DNA from: Bacillota bacterium
GTDB lineage: Bacteria; Bacillota; Clostridia; Christensenellales; SZUA-584
Reading direction: 5' to 3'
NCBI GenBank assembly: GCA_023406895.1
Contig: JAEXTV010000016.1
Location: forward strand, 1 to 64,000
DNA length: 64,000 nucleotides
Shown here: piece after piece, positions 17,125 through 25,503 of the stretch
Position numbering within the stretch: position 1 is the stretch's first letter
Layout: each line of letters starts with the position of its first letter
Made by a program: the position numbers and the translations under genes
Notes under the pieces: generated by a model
Databases searched by the model: none
What the model was told of the DNA's origin: nothing
What the model saw: only the letters and a program-made list of their open reading frames with translations

Positions 17125-18074
17125 TTAATGATGTGCGCGCAGTCTCTTCCTTCGAGCACGTCAATCAGGTTTTTCACCGCCAAATTACCCATGGCAGCCA
17201 CGGCTTCGTTGGTGTGCGCCCCCGTATGCGGCGTCATCACCACATTATCAAGGCCCAGCAGCGGCGAATCCGTCACCGGCTCCACCTCGTAAGCGTCGAG
17301 ACCGACACCCCCCAGTTTCCCGTTTTTGATCGCTTCGGCAGCTGCCGCTTCGTCAATCAACCCGCCTCTGGCCGTGTTGATGATGAACGCGCCGTTCTTC
17401 ATGCCTGCGATGGCTTTCGCGTCAATCATGTGCTTGGTCTCTTTCATGAGCGGCACATGCAGCGAGATGAAATCTGACCCTGTAATCACCTCGTCAAGGC
17501 TTTTTTGTACAATGCCGTGCTGCTCGGCAAACGCCGCGTTAAAATACGGGTCGTACGCCATCACGTTCATGCCAAACGCCTTGGCTCTCGTCGCGAGGTT
17601 TCTGCCTATCGCACCAAAACCCACAATGCCAAGCGTTTTGCCCAACAGTTCTGTGCCGCTGTTTCTCGGCCATCCGCTGCTTTTTACAGCGGCATCAAGC
17701 CTCGGAATTGCCCGTGCCAAGCTAAGCATGAGCCCGAAAGCGAGTTCACATACCGCTACCGCGTTTGTCCCCGGCGTGTTGGTAACGGTGATTCCTTTGG
17801 CTTTTGCAGCCTCCATATCCACCCTGTCGACGCCTGCGCCGTACCTCGATATCACCTTGAGGCTTTTTGGCGCTTGGTTAATCACATCGGCCGTGATGTA
17901 ATCGAGGCCTGCGATATACCCGTCAACGCCGTCCAGCAATGGAAGAATCTCATTCGCTTCCAGCGGCCGGCTTTGCGGATTGTATACAATCTCGTCCGCG
18001 AAGGCATCAATCATCGCTTTGGCCTGCGCGTTCTGGGGTTTCTGAAACGAAGTCGGCGTGATTAATATTTTCAT
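17121..18074 (-). CDS. D-2-hydroxyacid dehydrogenase (SerA-like)
   Basis: 317 residues of the D-isomer-specific 2-hydroxyacid dehydrogenase family. The NAD-binding GxGxxG reads GIVGFGAIGRN, followed by an Asp in MAYDPY. Catalytic elements are ISRYGAGVDRVD, INTARGGLIDE, the Glu in YEVEPV and the His in MTPHTGA. It lacks the ACT domain of biosynthetic SerA, so a catabolic 2-keto or 2-hydroxy acid role is likely. I start at ATG 18074 (GGAAG upstream, four bases after the previous stop); the frame stays open 19 codons upstream inside the neighbour. Confidence 0.88.
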   Translation of the reverse strand: MKILITPTSFQKPQNAQAKAMIDAFADEIVYNPQSRPLEANEILPLLDGVDGYIAGLDYITADVINQAPKSLKVISRYGAGVDRVDMEAAKAKGITVTNTPGTNAVAVCELAFGLMLSLARAIPRLDAAVKSSGWPRNSGTELLGKTLGIVGFGAIGRNLATRAKAFGMNVMAYDPYFNAAFAEQHGIVQKSLDEVITGSDFISLHVPLMKETKHMIDAKAIAGMKNGAFIINTARGGLIDEAAAAEAIKNGKLGGVGLDAYEVEPVTDSPLLGLDNVVMTPHTGAHTNEAVAAMGNLAVKNLIDVLEGRDCAHIIK

Positions 18075-18078
18075 ACGC

Positions 18079-18678
18079 TTACTTCCATTTCGGATTGTCG
18101 ATGACCTCCGGCTTACCGTCTTTCTCGACAATCAGTTTTCTGTATCCCTTCGTTTCAATGGTGCCGTAATCGTGTCCTGCGTCGCCGCGGAAACAAAATA
18201 CCGTCACCAAAGGGACATTACCGGTGTTGATACTGCGGTGTGCATATCTTTGCGGAACATAAACCGTCATGCCGGCCGAGAGCTTCTGTGCGCTCCAGTC
18301 ACCTTCCGGATTTTCCAAAAGCATATACCCTTCGCCGCTTAAGCAGTAATAAACCTCACCTGTTTCCAGTATGGTGTGAAAATGGCCTTTGGTCATGAAA
18401 TACTCGTTGCCCACCTTACCGGGATACGTGATGCTCGTGCCGAAAGCAAGGTCTCCCGCGGTTTCGGGGGCTCCCATTTCGTAAAACTCATACACAAGCG
18501 GATCACCGTTTTTAATGAGTGCCTCCGTCGCGACTTCATCGGCATACATACCGCGCATTTGCGACAGGTGGCGTTTGCTCGATTCCGCGTTGCTTTTGGA
18601 AAGCCCTGTTTTCAGATCGAAATCGACCGTAAACCCTTGTGTCCAATTGAATTTACCTGCATTGCTGTTGCTGCTCAT
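18079..18678 (-). CDS. Cupin-type phosphoglucose isomerase
   Basis: 199 residues of the archaeal-type cupin glucose-6-phosphate isomerase family. The metal ligands are visible: His99, His101 and Glu108 in TKGHFHTILETGEVYYCL, and His147 in VPQRYAHRSIN. The phosphate-binding FGTSITYPG is present. It interconverts glucose-6-phosphate and fructose-6-phosphate, or possibly related sugar phosphates. A second, non-homologous PGI is presumably elsewhere on the chromosome, so a copy in a catabolic cluster suggests a specialised substrate. It is 16 bases from the shikimate-dehydrogenase-like gene. Confidence 0.9.
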   Translation of the reverse strand: MSSNSNAGKFNWTQGFTVDFDLKTGLSKSNAESSKRHLSQMRGMYADEVATEALIKNGDPLVYEFYEMGAPETAGDLAFGTSITYPGKVGNEYFMTKGHFHTILETGEVYYCLSGEGYMLLENPEGDWSAQKLSAGMTVYVPQRYAHRSINTGNVPLVTVFCFRGDAGHDYGTIETKGYRKLIVEKDGKPEVIDNPKWK

Positions 18679-18694
18679 ATGATTTCTCCGTTAC

Positions 18695-19636
18695 TCAATT
18701 TCTGAAACCGCTTGCGATTTCGTCACATTTGTCCAAAATCTCGCCTTCAATAGGAATATGGAACACCTCCGATATCACGGCAGTCCATCCGTATATAAAA
18801 TACTTCCAGCCGTCAACCACCGTTAGTTCCTGCTTTTCCTGCTGCGCGAGCGCCTGATGCATAAACTTTAAATCTCCGCGGTAATTGATTTCCCATACGA
18901 GCGACTTTTTGGGGAAAACCGCTTCATCCGTGAGCGGGCTGCCCGGTCTGTCTTTTCCCAGTCCCGTGGCGTTAATAATCACGGAGCCTTCTTTCATGCG
19001 TGAAAGCACTTCGTCGTTCTGACCCGGCTCAGGCGTTAAATAGTACTCAAATTTGATTCCGCCCGGATCAAGCTGCTTAAATATCTTTTCGATCTCAGAG
19101 AGTCTCGGCTGGCTTCTGTTTGCAATCACGATCTTGCTCGGATAATTGCCTTTAAACCGTTCCTGCATCAGATGATACCCCATCGAAATCGCGCTTCCGC
19201 CGGCTCCCATGATAAACACGTCGGCTCCGGTATTTTTGAAGTGGTCTTTCGGTATAAATTCGTCAAGCGACAGTCCGGACGTAATCGGATCTTTCGCGTG
19301 ACCACAGAGCTTGCCATCCAGCTTGGAGATCGACGACAGTTCGCCGAACGCCTGAGCCAGCGGATCAAGATAGTCAAACAAATCTTTCGCGGCATCATAG
19401 AGGTCTAGCTTGTGCGTGGTGACAAGCGCGCCCATCGAGTACGGGTCATTCTTGATAAACTCCACCACTTCACGGTAAACCTCGGGTTTTTCGTGGATTG
19501 CAATGTCAATCCCCTTCATCACGGCATCAATGCCAAGCGCCTTTGCCCATTCAGGAAATACTTTCATGATGGACGATTTTGTTGTTGTAACCCCGATGAA
19601 ATACATAGTTGGTTGTACTGCTGCTTCGAGCTTCAT
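18695..19636 (-). CDS. Shikimate/quinate dehydrogenase paralogue
   Basis: About 313 residues with the shikimate dehydrogenase layout. The N-terminal substrate domain has FIGVTTTKSS (family: GxPxxxSxSP) and GALVTTHK, where the Lys is the catalytic residue. The NADP domain has FIMGAGGSAIS and the loop IANRSQPR. NATGLGKDRPGSPL replaces the usual NATP-GM. It is about 40 residues longer than AroE and in a sugar cluster, so it probably oxidises a polyol or cyclitol rather than making aromatic acids. I prefer ATG 19636, with AAAGGAG ten bases upstream; ATG 19645 is almost on top of that site. Confidence 0.75.
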   Translation of the reverse strand: MKLEAAVQPTMYFIGVTTTKSSIMKVFPEWAKALGIDAVMKGIDIAIHEKPEVYREVVEFIKNDPYSMGALVTTHKLDLYDAAKDLFDYLDPLAQAFGELSSISKLDGKLCGHAKDPITSGLSLDEFIPKDHFKNTGADVFIMGAGGSAISMGYHLMQERFKGNYPSKIVIANRSQPRLSEIEKIFKQLDPGGIKFEYYLTPEPGQNDEVLSRMKEGSVIINATGLGKDRPGSPLTDEAVFPKKSLVWEINYRGDLKFMHQALAQQEKQELTVVDGWKYFIYGWTAVISEVFHIPIEGEILDKCDEIASGFRN

Positions 19637-19692
19637 CCGAATCATTCTCCTTTAAATAAATATTTTAAACTTTTTGTTAATCAGTATAGCTG

Positions 19693-19727
19693 CTTATGGA
19701 GCAGGGCACTCTCCGCTGCTCCATAAG
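19693..19727 (-). other. Perfect 12-bp hairpin between cistrons
   Basis: CTTATGGAGCAG (19693-19704) and CTGCTCCATAAG (19716-19727) are exact reverse complements around an 11-nt loop, nine bases past the stop of the Gfo/Idh gene. There is no T tract on the minus strand. It may be an mRNA-protecting or processing hairpin. Confidence 0.65.
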
Positions 19728-19735
19728 CCAGTTGA

Positions 19736-20896
19736 TCAAACCTTCACTTTGGTTCCGCTGGCGGCAGACTTTTTAGCCGCTTCAATAATCTTAATAATGT
19801 TAACGCCATCATGGAAGTTCGGCGATACCGGCTCATCCTTGGCCAGCGCTGTCAAAAAGTCGTAAGCTGCGTTGACAAAGGTTGTTTCATAACCGACCAG
19901 ATGACCGGGTGCCCACCAGTTTGCCATGTACGGGTGCGACGCATCAGTAGCCATGATGTTTCTGAATCCCTGTTCGGGCTCAGCATCGCCGATGCTCAGG
20001 TAATTGAGCTCGTCCATGCGCTCTAAATTCCAGGTCAGGCTGCCTTTTGATCCATAGATTTCGAAATAATTGTAATTGCGTCTGCCGCCCGCAAAGCGAG
20101 ACACATCGCACGAACCGAGAGTCCTCTTGCCCGCAAAATCCATCACGATGAAGCATGCATCGTCCACGGTCACTTTGCCTTTAGCCGCCGCCTCTGCGGA
20201 GCCCTTCGCAAACGTGGCCGCACCCGCACCGGGCAGCGGTCTTTCTTCAATAAAAGTTCTCATATCGGCATAGACGCTTTCCACTTCTCCGACGAGGTAG
20301 CGCGCAAGGTCGATGGAATGGGAAGCAAGGTCGAAAAGCGGGCCGCCCCCGGCTGTTTCCTCTTTGAGATGCCATGTCAGCGGAAAGTTTTCATCCATGA
20401 TCCAATCCTGAAGATAGGCACCCCTGAAGTGATAGATCTCACCGATCTTCCCTTCTTCAATCAGCTGCTTCGCGTAGCTGACGGCGGGAACCCTGCGATA
20501 ATTATGGTTCAGATAGTGCAAAACACCCGCTTTGTCACACGCGTCAGCCATCTCTTGCGCATCCTTCGCACTCAACGCGAAAGGTTTCTCGCAGAATATG
20601 TGCTTTTTGTTCTTTGCCGCGTGAATCACCATGTCTTTGTGCAGATATGTGGGCGAAACGATATCGACAATGTCCACATCGTCCCGTTCAATCGCTTGCT
20701 TCCAATCCGTCGTGTAATCTTCAAAGCCCCATTTTTGCGCGAACTCTTTTGTGGAAGCTTCATCCGTTCCCACAGCCACCTTCAGCACAGGCTCGAATTC
20801 GACGTCGAAAATCTTGTCCACGGTGCGCCACATATGGCTGTGCACTTTGCCCATGAAGCCTTTTCCGATAATCGCAACGTTTAGTTTCTTTTTCAT
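19736..20896 (-). CDS. Gfo/Idh/MocA-family oxidoreductase
   Basis: 386 residues. The N-terminal Rossmann fold reads VAIIGKGFMGKVHSHMWR, and the family motif is KKHIFCEKPFALSAKDAQ with the active-site Lys. The C-terminal domain has GGPLFDLASHSIDLARYLVG with the conserved DxxxH. Such enzymes oxidise sugars or cyclitols, often to 3-keto sugars, with bound NAD. The stretch GSAEAAAKGKVTVDD is an insertion common in this branch. Start ATG 20896 follows GGAG; GTG 20905 is also possible. One of two such enzymes in the cluster. Confidence 0.9.
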   Translation of the reverse strand: MKKKLNVAIIGKGFMGKVHSHMWRTVDKIFDVEFEPVLKVAVGTDEASTKEFAQKWGFEDYTTDWKQAIERDDVDIVDIVSPTYLHKDMVIHAAKNKKHIFCEKPFALSAKDAQEMADACDKAGVLHYLNHNYRRVPAVSYAKQLIEEGKIGEIYHFRGAYLQDWIMDENFPLTWHLKEETAGGGPLFDLASHSIDLARYLVGEVESVYADMRTFIEERPLPGAGAATFAKGSAEAAAKGKVTVDDACFIVMDFAGKRTLGSCDVSRFAGGRRNYNYFEIYGSKGSLTWNLERMDELNYLSIGDAEPEQGFRNIMATDASHPYMANWWAPGHLVGYETTFVNAAYDFLTALAKDEPVSPNFHDGVNIIKIIEAAKKSAASGTKVKV

Positions 20897-20911
20897 GATC
20901 AGCACACTCCG

Positions 20912-21775
20912 TTATTCAAGTGAATTGACAATCGCCTTGAGTCCTTTGACGCTTTTCTCTACACATTCGTCTTCACGGTTCATCCAGTCGTAATGCGGAT
21001 GGTCGATTTCAACGGCGAGGAAGCCATTAAAGTCCGTTTTGTTGAGAATGTTCGCGAGCACCTGGTTATCAATAAGCCCTTCACCCACCGGAACCCCCGA
21101 GAAGAAGAACCAGTCGTTCGGACGCGCCATACGCGGATTGATCTGAAGATCCTTAAGATGAACGGCAAATACGTGCGGCGCAAGAATCTCCATCGCCTTG
21201 ATCGGATCATCGAGAAGCCTTAAAAAGTTACCCGTATCGAAATTGACACCGAAATTCTTCGAGTTAACATTTTCAAGCAGCTGAAGAATTTCTTCGCCTG
21301 TGTAATCGATATGATTCTCCACCGCGAGTTTTATATCGTTGTCTTCCGCAATTTTGATCGCTTCTTTGAACTGCTTTGAGAGCGCTTCAATCTGCGGGCC
21401 ATGAGGCTCATGACGGAACATCAGCGAAGAGCCCGTTACGCGCATCACATCCGCACCCATCAGTTTGGCTTTGGGAATGCAGGCTTTCATTTCCGCAAAC
21501 GCTTCTTCGTTTTTGCCTCTTTCGAGCCCGTCCGGATGTCCCCATGCGAAAACACGGTCAAAGCCATACTCATCAAGCTGAGCCTTTAATTCTTTAATGT
21601 ATGAATCCTCGAGCGTTTCAAAAAAACATGATTCCAGCGAAACGCCGTCCACACCCAATTCCTGCGCTCTGGTCAAAAAATCTCCCATTGTCATTTTCTT
21701 TGGTGCCGGTTCCTGATCAGGATAAACTTCGCCGAAAAATCTGTGGTAGCAGTAACTGTCAATGCCAATTTTCAT
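20912..21775 (-). CDS. Sugar phosphate isomerase/epimerase (TIM barrel)
   Basis: 287 residues of the xylose-isomerase-like TIM-barrel family (AP_endonuc_2). Metal-site signatures in order are MRVTGSSL, LAVENHIDYTG (Glu), VNFDTGNFLRL (Asp), HVFAVHLKD (His) and FLAVEIDHPH (Glu). These proteins isomerise or epimerise sugars, keto-sugars or inosose; some cleave 3-keto-glycosides. It sits between the Gfo/Idh enzyme and the FucI-like protein. The exact reaction cannot be told from sequence. Confidence 0.85.
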   Translation of the reverse strand: MKIGIDSYCYHRFFGEVYPDQEPAPKKMTMGDFLTRAQELGVDGVSLESCFFETLEDSYIKELKAQLDEYGFDRVFAWGHPDGLERGKNEEAFAEMKACIPKAKLMGADVMRVTGSSLMFRHEPHGPQIEALSKQFKEAIKIAEDNDIKLAVENHIDYTGEEILQLLENVNSKNFGVNFDTGNFLRLLDDPIKAMEILAPHVFAVHLKDLQINPRMARPNDWFFFSGVPVGEGLIDNQVLANILNKTDFNGFLAVEIDHPHYDWMNREDECVEKSVKGLKAIVNSLE

Positions 21776-21801
21776 ATTTGAGCTAATCCTTTCTTTTTTT
21801 A

Positions 21802-23133
21802 TTACAGTATTTCAGTTTCCCAACCGAAAACTTTAGCAAGCTGCGTCAGTTCGGGAATCCGGTTTCCCACAATGATCAACTGATGATGCGACGAAAGCGA
21901 TTCCATCACCCTGTGTCCGTTTTGGTATCGAATCAACGCACCGTTTCTGCAGTCTGAACCGGGGTATTGCACATAATCTTCAATTTCGGCTTGTATCACA
22001 GTGAGCTTCTTGAAGCTCGAATCGATCTTCGTCAGCGTAACGGGCCCTTTGGGGAACTCGCAATCGATCATAATGGCGTTGTCATCCACAATCTCAAGCA
22101 CCTTGGGGCGCATGCACCACTTCGTGCAGAACGGACGGGGCACCAAACCAAAGTAGCCGCAGTGCACACCCAGCGCGTGGTTATCCGGATCATCAATATC
22201 CGGGAACTTATCGATCTTTTCATGCGCCAGTGCCGCCATCCCCACAAGGAACGGATAGATATTCGTCATCATGATCGGCGCTTTCAAAGAGCGGTATAAT
22301 ATAAATGTGCTGAGAAGCGTTAGCGTATCACCCTCGCAGGCCCATATGATATCGTCTTTCTCAAACATCATCGTCCACGCAAGGCATGGCGTTGTGTCTG
22401 CATTGAATGATTCATTGAGACAGTTGCTGCCCACACCTTCCACGCCGCCTATCTCGTTGATGACGCCTTTCACGGCGATATAGATCTTCACGGCACGCAG
22501 ATAGTTTTCTTCCGGAACATCCTGCATGCAGATGTCCCAGTCTTTTGCCGTTTCTCGTGCCTGTTCATCGCTGATGTTCTTGGCGTTATCGGCCACCTCT
22601 TTCCAACTGCGGTAAATAAGCTGCATGCCGAAGGTTTCCTGCATAATGCGCGTGCATTCCTCTTCCCACCAGTAAAACCGCTTGAAAATGTAGGCTTGCA
22701 TGCCTTCACCGGGGCTGTCCTGAAGCATCAGAAATTTGCCGCCGAGCGACAATGTTTTCTTGGCACCGATCGCCCGCAATATGACTTTAGCCAGCTCAGT
22801 ATTATAGGGCGAGAATACATTGAGACCGCTTTGGCGCAGATAGGTTACAATTTCCCAATCCCACATCTCAACCGTACCGAATTTTGACGTGAGCACGATT
22901 ACGGGCAGCTTGATCTTTTTCAATCCTTCAATCTCCCGGAATGCCGCACCGATCAACTGCGGAAATACCACAGCATCCGCCGAATCCGGCAGCTCTTCTC
23001 CCACCATAATGGGATCCAGAAGTTCTGCAACATCAGCATACATCTCTTTAAGCCGTATCAGCTGATCGCTAAACTCCTTAAGCTCTCTTTCATTGGCTGC
23101 AGAAAAATACATCGGAACGAGATGCGTCAACAT
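21802..23133 (-). CDS. L-fucose/L-arabinose isomerase-like protein
   Basis: 443 residues resembling the FucI/AraA-type ketol-isomerase-like family. The N-terminal half gives alternating strands such as VVFPQLIGAA and LPVIVLTSKFG; the second half has the family-like GGVEGVGSNCLNES, PCLAWTMMFEKDDI and WACEGDTLTLLSTFIL, where an acid in a metal-site position is expected (Glu in EKDD). It lacks the length of true FucI (about 590). It may isomerise a free aldose to a ketose before the FGGY kinase acts. The assignment is to superfamily only. Confidence 0.7.
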   Translation of the reverse strand: MLTHLVPMYFSAANERELKEFSDQLIRLKEMYADVAELLDPIMVGEELPDSADAVVFPQLIGAAFREIEGLKKIKLPVIVLTSKFGTVEMWDWEIVTYLRQSGLNVFSPYNTELAKVILRAIGAKKTLSLGGKFLMLQDSPGEGMQAYIFKRFYWWEEECTRIMQETFGMQLIYRSWKEVADNAKNISDEQARETAKDWDICMQDVPEENYLRAVKIYIAVKGVINEIGGVEGVGSNCLNESFNADTTPCLAWTMMFEKDDIIWACEGDTLTLLSTFILYRSLKAPIMMTNIYPFLVGMAALAHEKIDKFPDIDDPDNHALGVHCGYFGLVPRPFCTKWCMRPKVLEIVDDNAIMIDCEFPKGPVTLTKIDSSFKKLTVIQAEIEDYVQYPGSDCRNGALIRYQNGHRVMESLSSHHQLIIVGNRIPELTQLAKVFGWETEIL

Positions 23134-23178
23134 AAAATAATCTTCCTTTTGCAGTTATTATTAGCCTGTCTTTGTTGA

Positions 23179-23967
23179 TTATGCGATGTCTAATGTGATA
23201 TCCACCTGTTCTAACTCTTTAATTTGGCTTTCAAGCAACCCGGTATCTGTGATAACGATGTCAACATTATGGATGTCTGCAAATTTTACGAATGAAGCGC
23301 GGCCGAACTTGCTGCTGTCACTGAGCAAAATGGTCTGATCAGCAAAATCTATGAGTATGGTTTTCATCTGCGCGAGCTCAATACTTGGTGTCGTCAGCCC
23401 ATTTTTTATGCTGACGGAGTTGCTCGCCACAAAGGCTTTGTCAACACGCAAGCCTTCAAGGCATTTAAGCGCAATCGGGCCCACGCAGCAATGGAACCCG
23501 GTTCGCAGTTTGCCCCCGATGAGCACAATGTTGAAATCCGAATTTTCTTCGAGAAATCCCGCGATTTCAATGTCGTTGGTCACAATCGTGAGATTCCTTT
23601 TTAATATGAGCTGCTTTGCAAAACACAGCGTTGTCGTTCCTGTATCAAGCGCAATCGTATCCCCGTCTTCCACATAGGCCAGCGCTCTTTTTGCGATGGT
23701 TTCCTTGTCCTTCATGTGTTCAACTTTTTTTTGGCTTGAATTCAGCTCATAGTTTGCCTTGATATTGGGAATAGCCCCGCCATGTGTTCTTTTGAGCAAT
23801 CCCGCAAGCTCAAGCTCATTCAGATCATTTCTGATTGTCGCCGGCGAAACTTTAAAAATTTCACACAGCTCACCCACGGTTGATTTTCTGTTCTTATGAA
23901 TGTACTCCGCTATCGCCGTTTTTCTCTCCTCAGCAAACATCGATTTTTGCTCGGTGTGCTCACTCAT
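23179..23967 (-). CDS. DeoR/GlpR-family transcriptional regulator
   Basis: 262 residues. The N-terminal DeoR helix-turn-helix reads STVGELCEIFKVSPATIRND (residues about 29-48), followed by LNELELAGLLKRTHGGA, the classic family signature. The sensor domain has DGDTIALDTGTTT, a TNDIEIAGFL strand, LIGGKLR and KAFVASNSVS, typical of DeoRC domains that bind phosphorylated sugars. Its stop overlaps nothing; its start overlaps the FGGY kinase stop by 4 bases, so it is inside the cluster and probably controls it. The effector may be the kinase product. Confidence 0.93.
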   Translation of the reverse strand: MSEHTEQKSMFAEERKTAIAEYIHKNRKSTVGELCEIFKVSPATIRNDLNELELAGLLKRTHGGAIPNIKANYELNSSQKKVEHMKDKETIAKRALAYVEDGDTIALDTGTTTLCFAKQLILKRNLTIVTNDIEIAGFLEENSDFNIVLIGGKLRTGFHCCVGPIALKCLEGLRVDKAFVASNSVSIKNGLTTPSIELAQMKTILIDFADQTILLSDSSKFGRASFVKFADIHNVDIVITDTGLLESQIKELEQVDITLDIA

Positions 23968-25487
23968 TCTTCTTTTCCTCCAAGCGCATGAAATATTGTT
24001 TTCAACGCTGAAAACGACTCCAAATAAGCTTGAGAGTACGGAATGTAGCTTTGGTGTGCATCACGGTTTTCCGTGATTTCGGCACCCGTAATTTTGAAGC
24101 TTTCAGCTGTTTTAACAATATTATCATACACGCCAATACCGTAACCGGCAACAATGGCGCTTCCAAGCGGCGCTGTATCCACATTCTTTATCGGAACATA
24201 TTTAAGGCCGAGCACATCCGCCTTAATTTGATTGAAAAGTGAGCTCTTTGCACCGCCGCCCATGCCGAATACGCGGCTTATTTGCGTGTCGATGCCGATG
24301 TCTTTGAGTACGTCCAAATAGTATTTATATTCGTATGCAATCCCTTCCATTATCGCGCGGTACAGATGGCCTCTCTTATGAGCCCAGTTAAGACCGATAA
24401 AGCTTCCCCTCACATCCGGGTTGTTCGGGCAGACCCTGCCGGCAAAATGAGGCAGGAAGATCAGCCCTGCGCTGCCCGGCGCAATGCCGACCGCCTCGCG
24501 TTCCAATGTTTGATAATCCACTTCGCAATCAGCGCCGACGATGCTGTCTTTATACCATTTAAGGCACATCCCGCCGCCGTTTATATAAGCGAGCGGCATC
24601 CAAAGACCGTCGACAACAGACCGCATCAGCATCAGCGCCTCATGCTTGGTATCCGGTTTGTATGTATCCACACAGCATGAAAGAATTGATGCCGTTCCCG
24701 CCACATCAAATACTTCGCCGGGTTTCACAATGCCTGCGCCAAGGCATGTCGCGGCAGAATCGCCGCACCCCGCCACAAACGGAACGCCTTCCATCAGCCC
24801 GCATGCGGCGGCATACTCTTTTTTGAGTTTTCCGATGATCTTCCATGGTTCAACAATCTCGGGAAGCTTATCAGCAGTAACATCAAATGTTTCAAGAAGC
24901 TCGCCGGACCATTGCTTTTTAAGGTTATCCGCAAAACCGCTGAAATGAATGCAGGTATAATCAATCACAGCGTCCTGTGCCTTAAGCCCGCAAAGCTTGC
25001 CCGCCACAAAAACATGCGGGAGCACAAATTTGTGTATTTTGTTATAAACCTCAGGGCGCTCGTTTTTCCACCACAAAATTTTGGGGCCATGGGTGTATGT
25101 CACAGGCGCTCCGTTTAATTCAACAGACCTGGTATTGGCGCGGTTTTTGATCTCTGTGATGTATTTGCCGCACTTGGTATCAAGCCAGCTGTCATAATAC
25201 GTCACAGCCTCAAAATCCTTGCCGATACCCATGATACCCGCCATTTGCGAATCCATTCCCACAGCGGCAATATCAGCAGCGCTGACGCCGCTGCGGGCCA
25301 CAACTTCTCTGATTGTATTGATGACAGATGTAAAAATTTCATCAGCTTCCTGATAAACTTCGCCGGTTTTTGGGCTGATGAGGTTAGACGCTTCAAAGCT
25401 GCTGCTGAGCACGCGTCCTTCCAGATCGTAAAGGTTTGCTTTTGTTCCTTGAGTACCGATATCAACGCCGATTAAATAATTCATCAT
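23964..25487 (-). CDS. FGGY-family carbohydrate kinase (xylulokinase-like)
   Basis: 507 residues of the FGGY kinase family, two actin-like domains. It starts with the phosphate-1 motif GVDIGTQGTKANLYD; AAVGMDSQMAGIMGI holds the substrate-region loop. FVAGCGDSAATCLGAG carries the catalytic Asp, and VFGMGGGAKSSLFNQIKADV is the adenosine motif; the C-terminus has APLGSAIVAGYGIG. It phosphorylates a sugar or polyol, probably a ketose. It is preceded by a zinc dehydrogenase 16 bases upstream and coupled to DeoR downstream. Confidence 0.92.
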   Translation of the reverse strand: MMNYLIGVDIGTQGTKANLYDLEGRVLSSSFEASNLISPKTGEVYQEADEIFTSVINTIREVVARSGVSAADIAAVGMDSQMAGIMGIGKDFEAVTYYDSWLDTKCGKYITEIKNRANTRSVELNGAPVTYTHGPKILWWKNERPEVYNKIHKFVLPHVFVAGKLCGLKAQDAVIDYTCIHFSGFADNLKKQWSGELLETFDVTADKLPEIVEPWKIIGKLKKEYAAACGLMEGVPFVAGCGDSAATCLGAGIVKPGEVFDVAGTASILSCCVDTYKPDTKHEALMLMRSVVDGLWMPLAYINGGGMCLKWYKDSIVGADCEVDYQTLEREAVGIAPGSAGLIFLPHFAGRVCPNNPDVRGSFIGLNWAHKRGHLYRAIMEGIAYEYKYYLDVLKDIGIDTQISRVFGMGGGAKSSLFNQIKADVLGLKYVPIKNVDTAPLGSAIVAGYGIGVYDNIVKTAESFKITGAEITENRDAHQSYIPYSQAYLESFSALKTIFHALGGKEE

Positions 25488-25503
25488 TCATCAACCTATC
25501 TTT

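Noticed and set aside
19736..21775. C-glycoside cleavage system (Dgp-like), from adjacent Gfo/Idh and TIM-barrel genes
   Set aside because: The small partner protein of DgpBC is not found, and the pair is common in many sugar clusters. It remains possible only as part of the unknown pathway.
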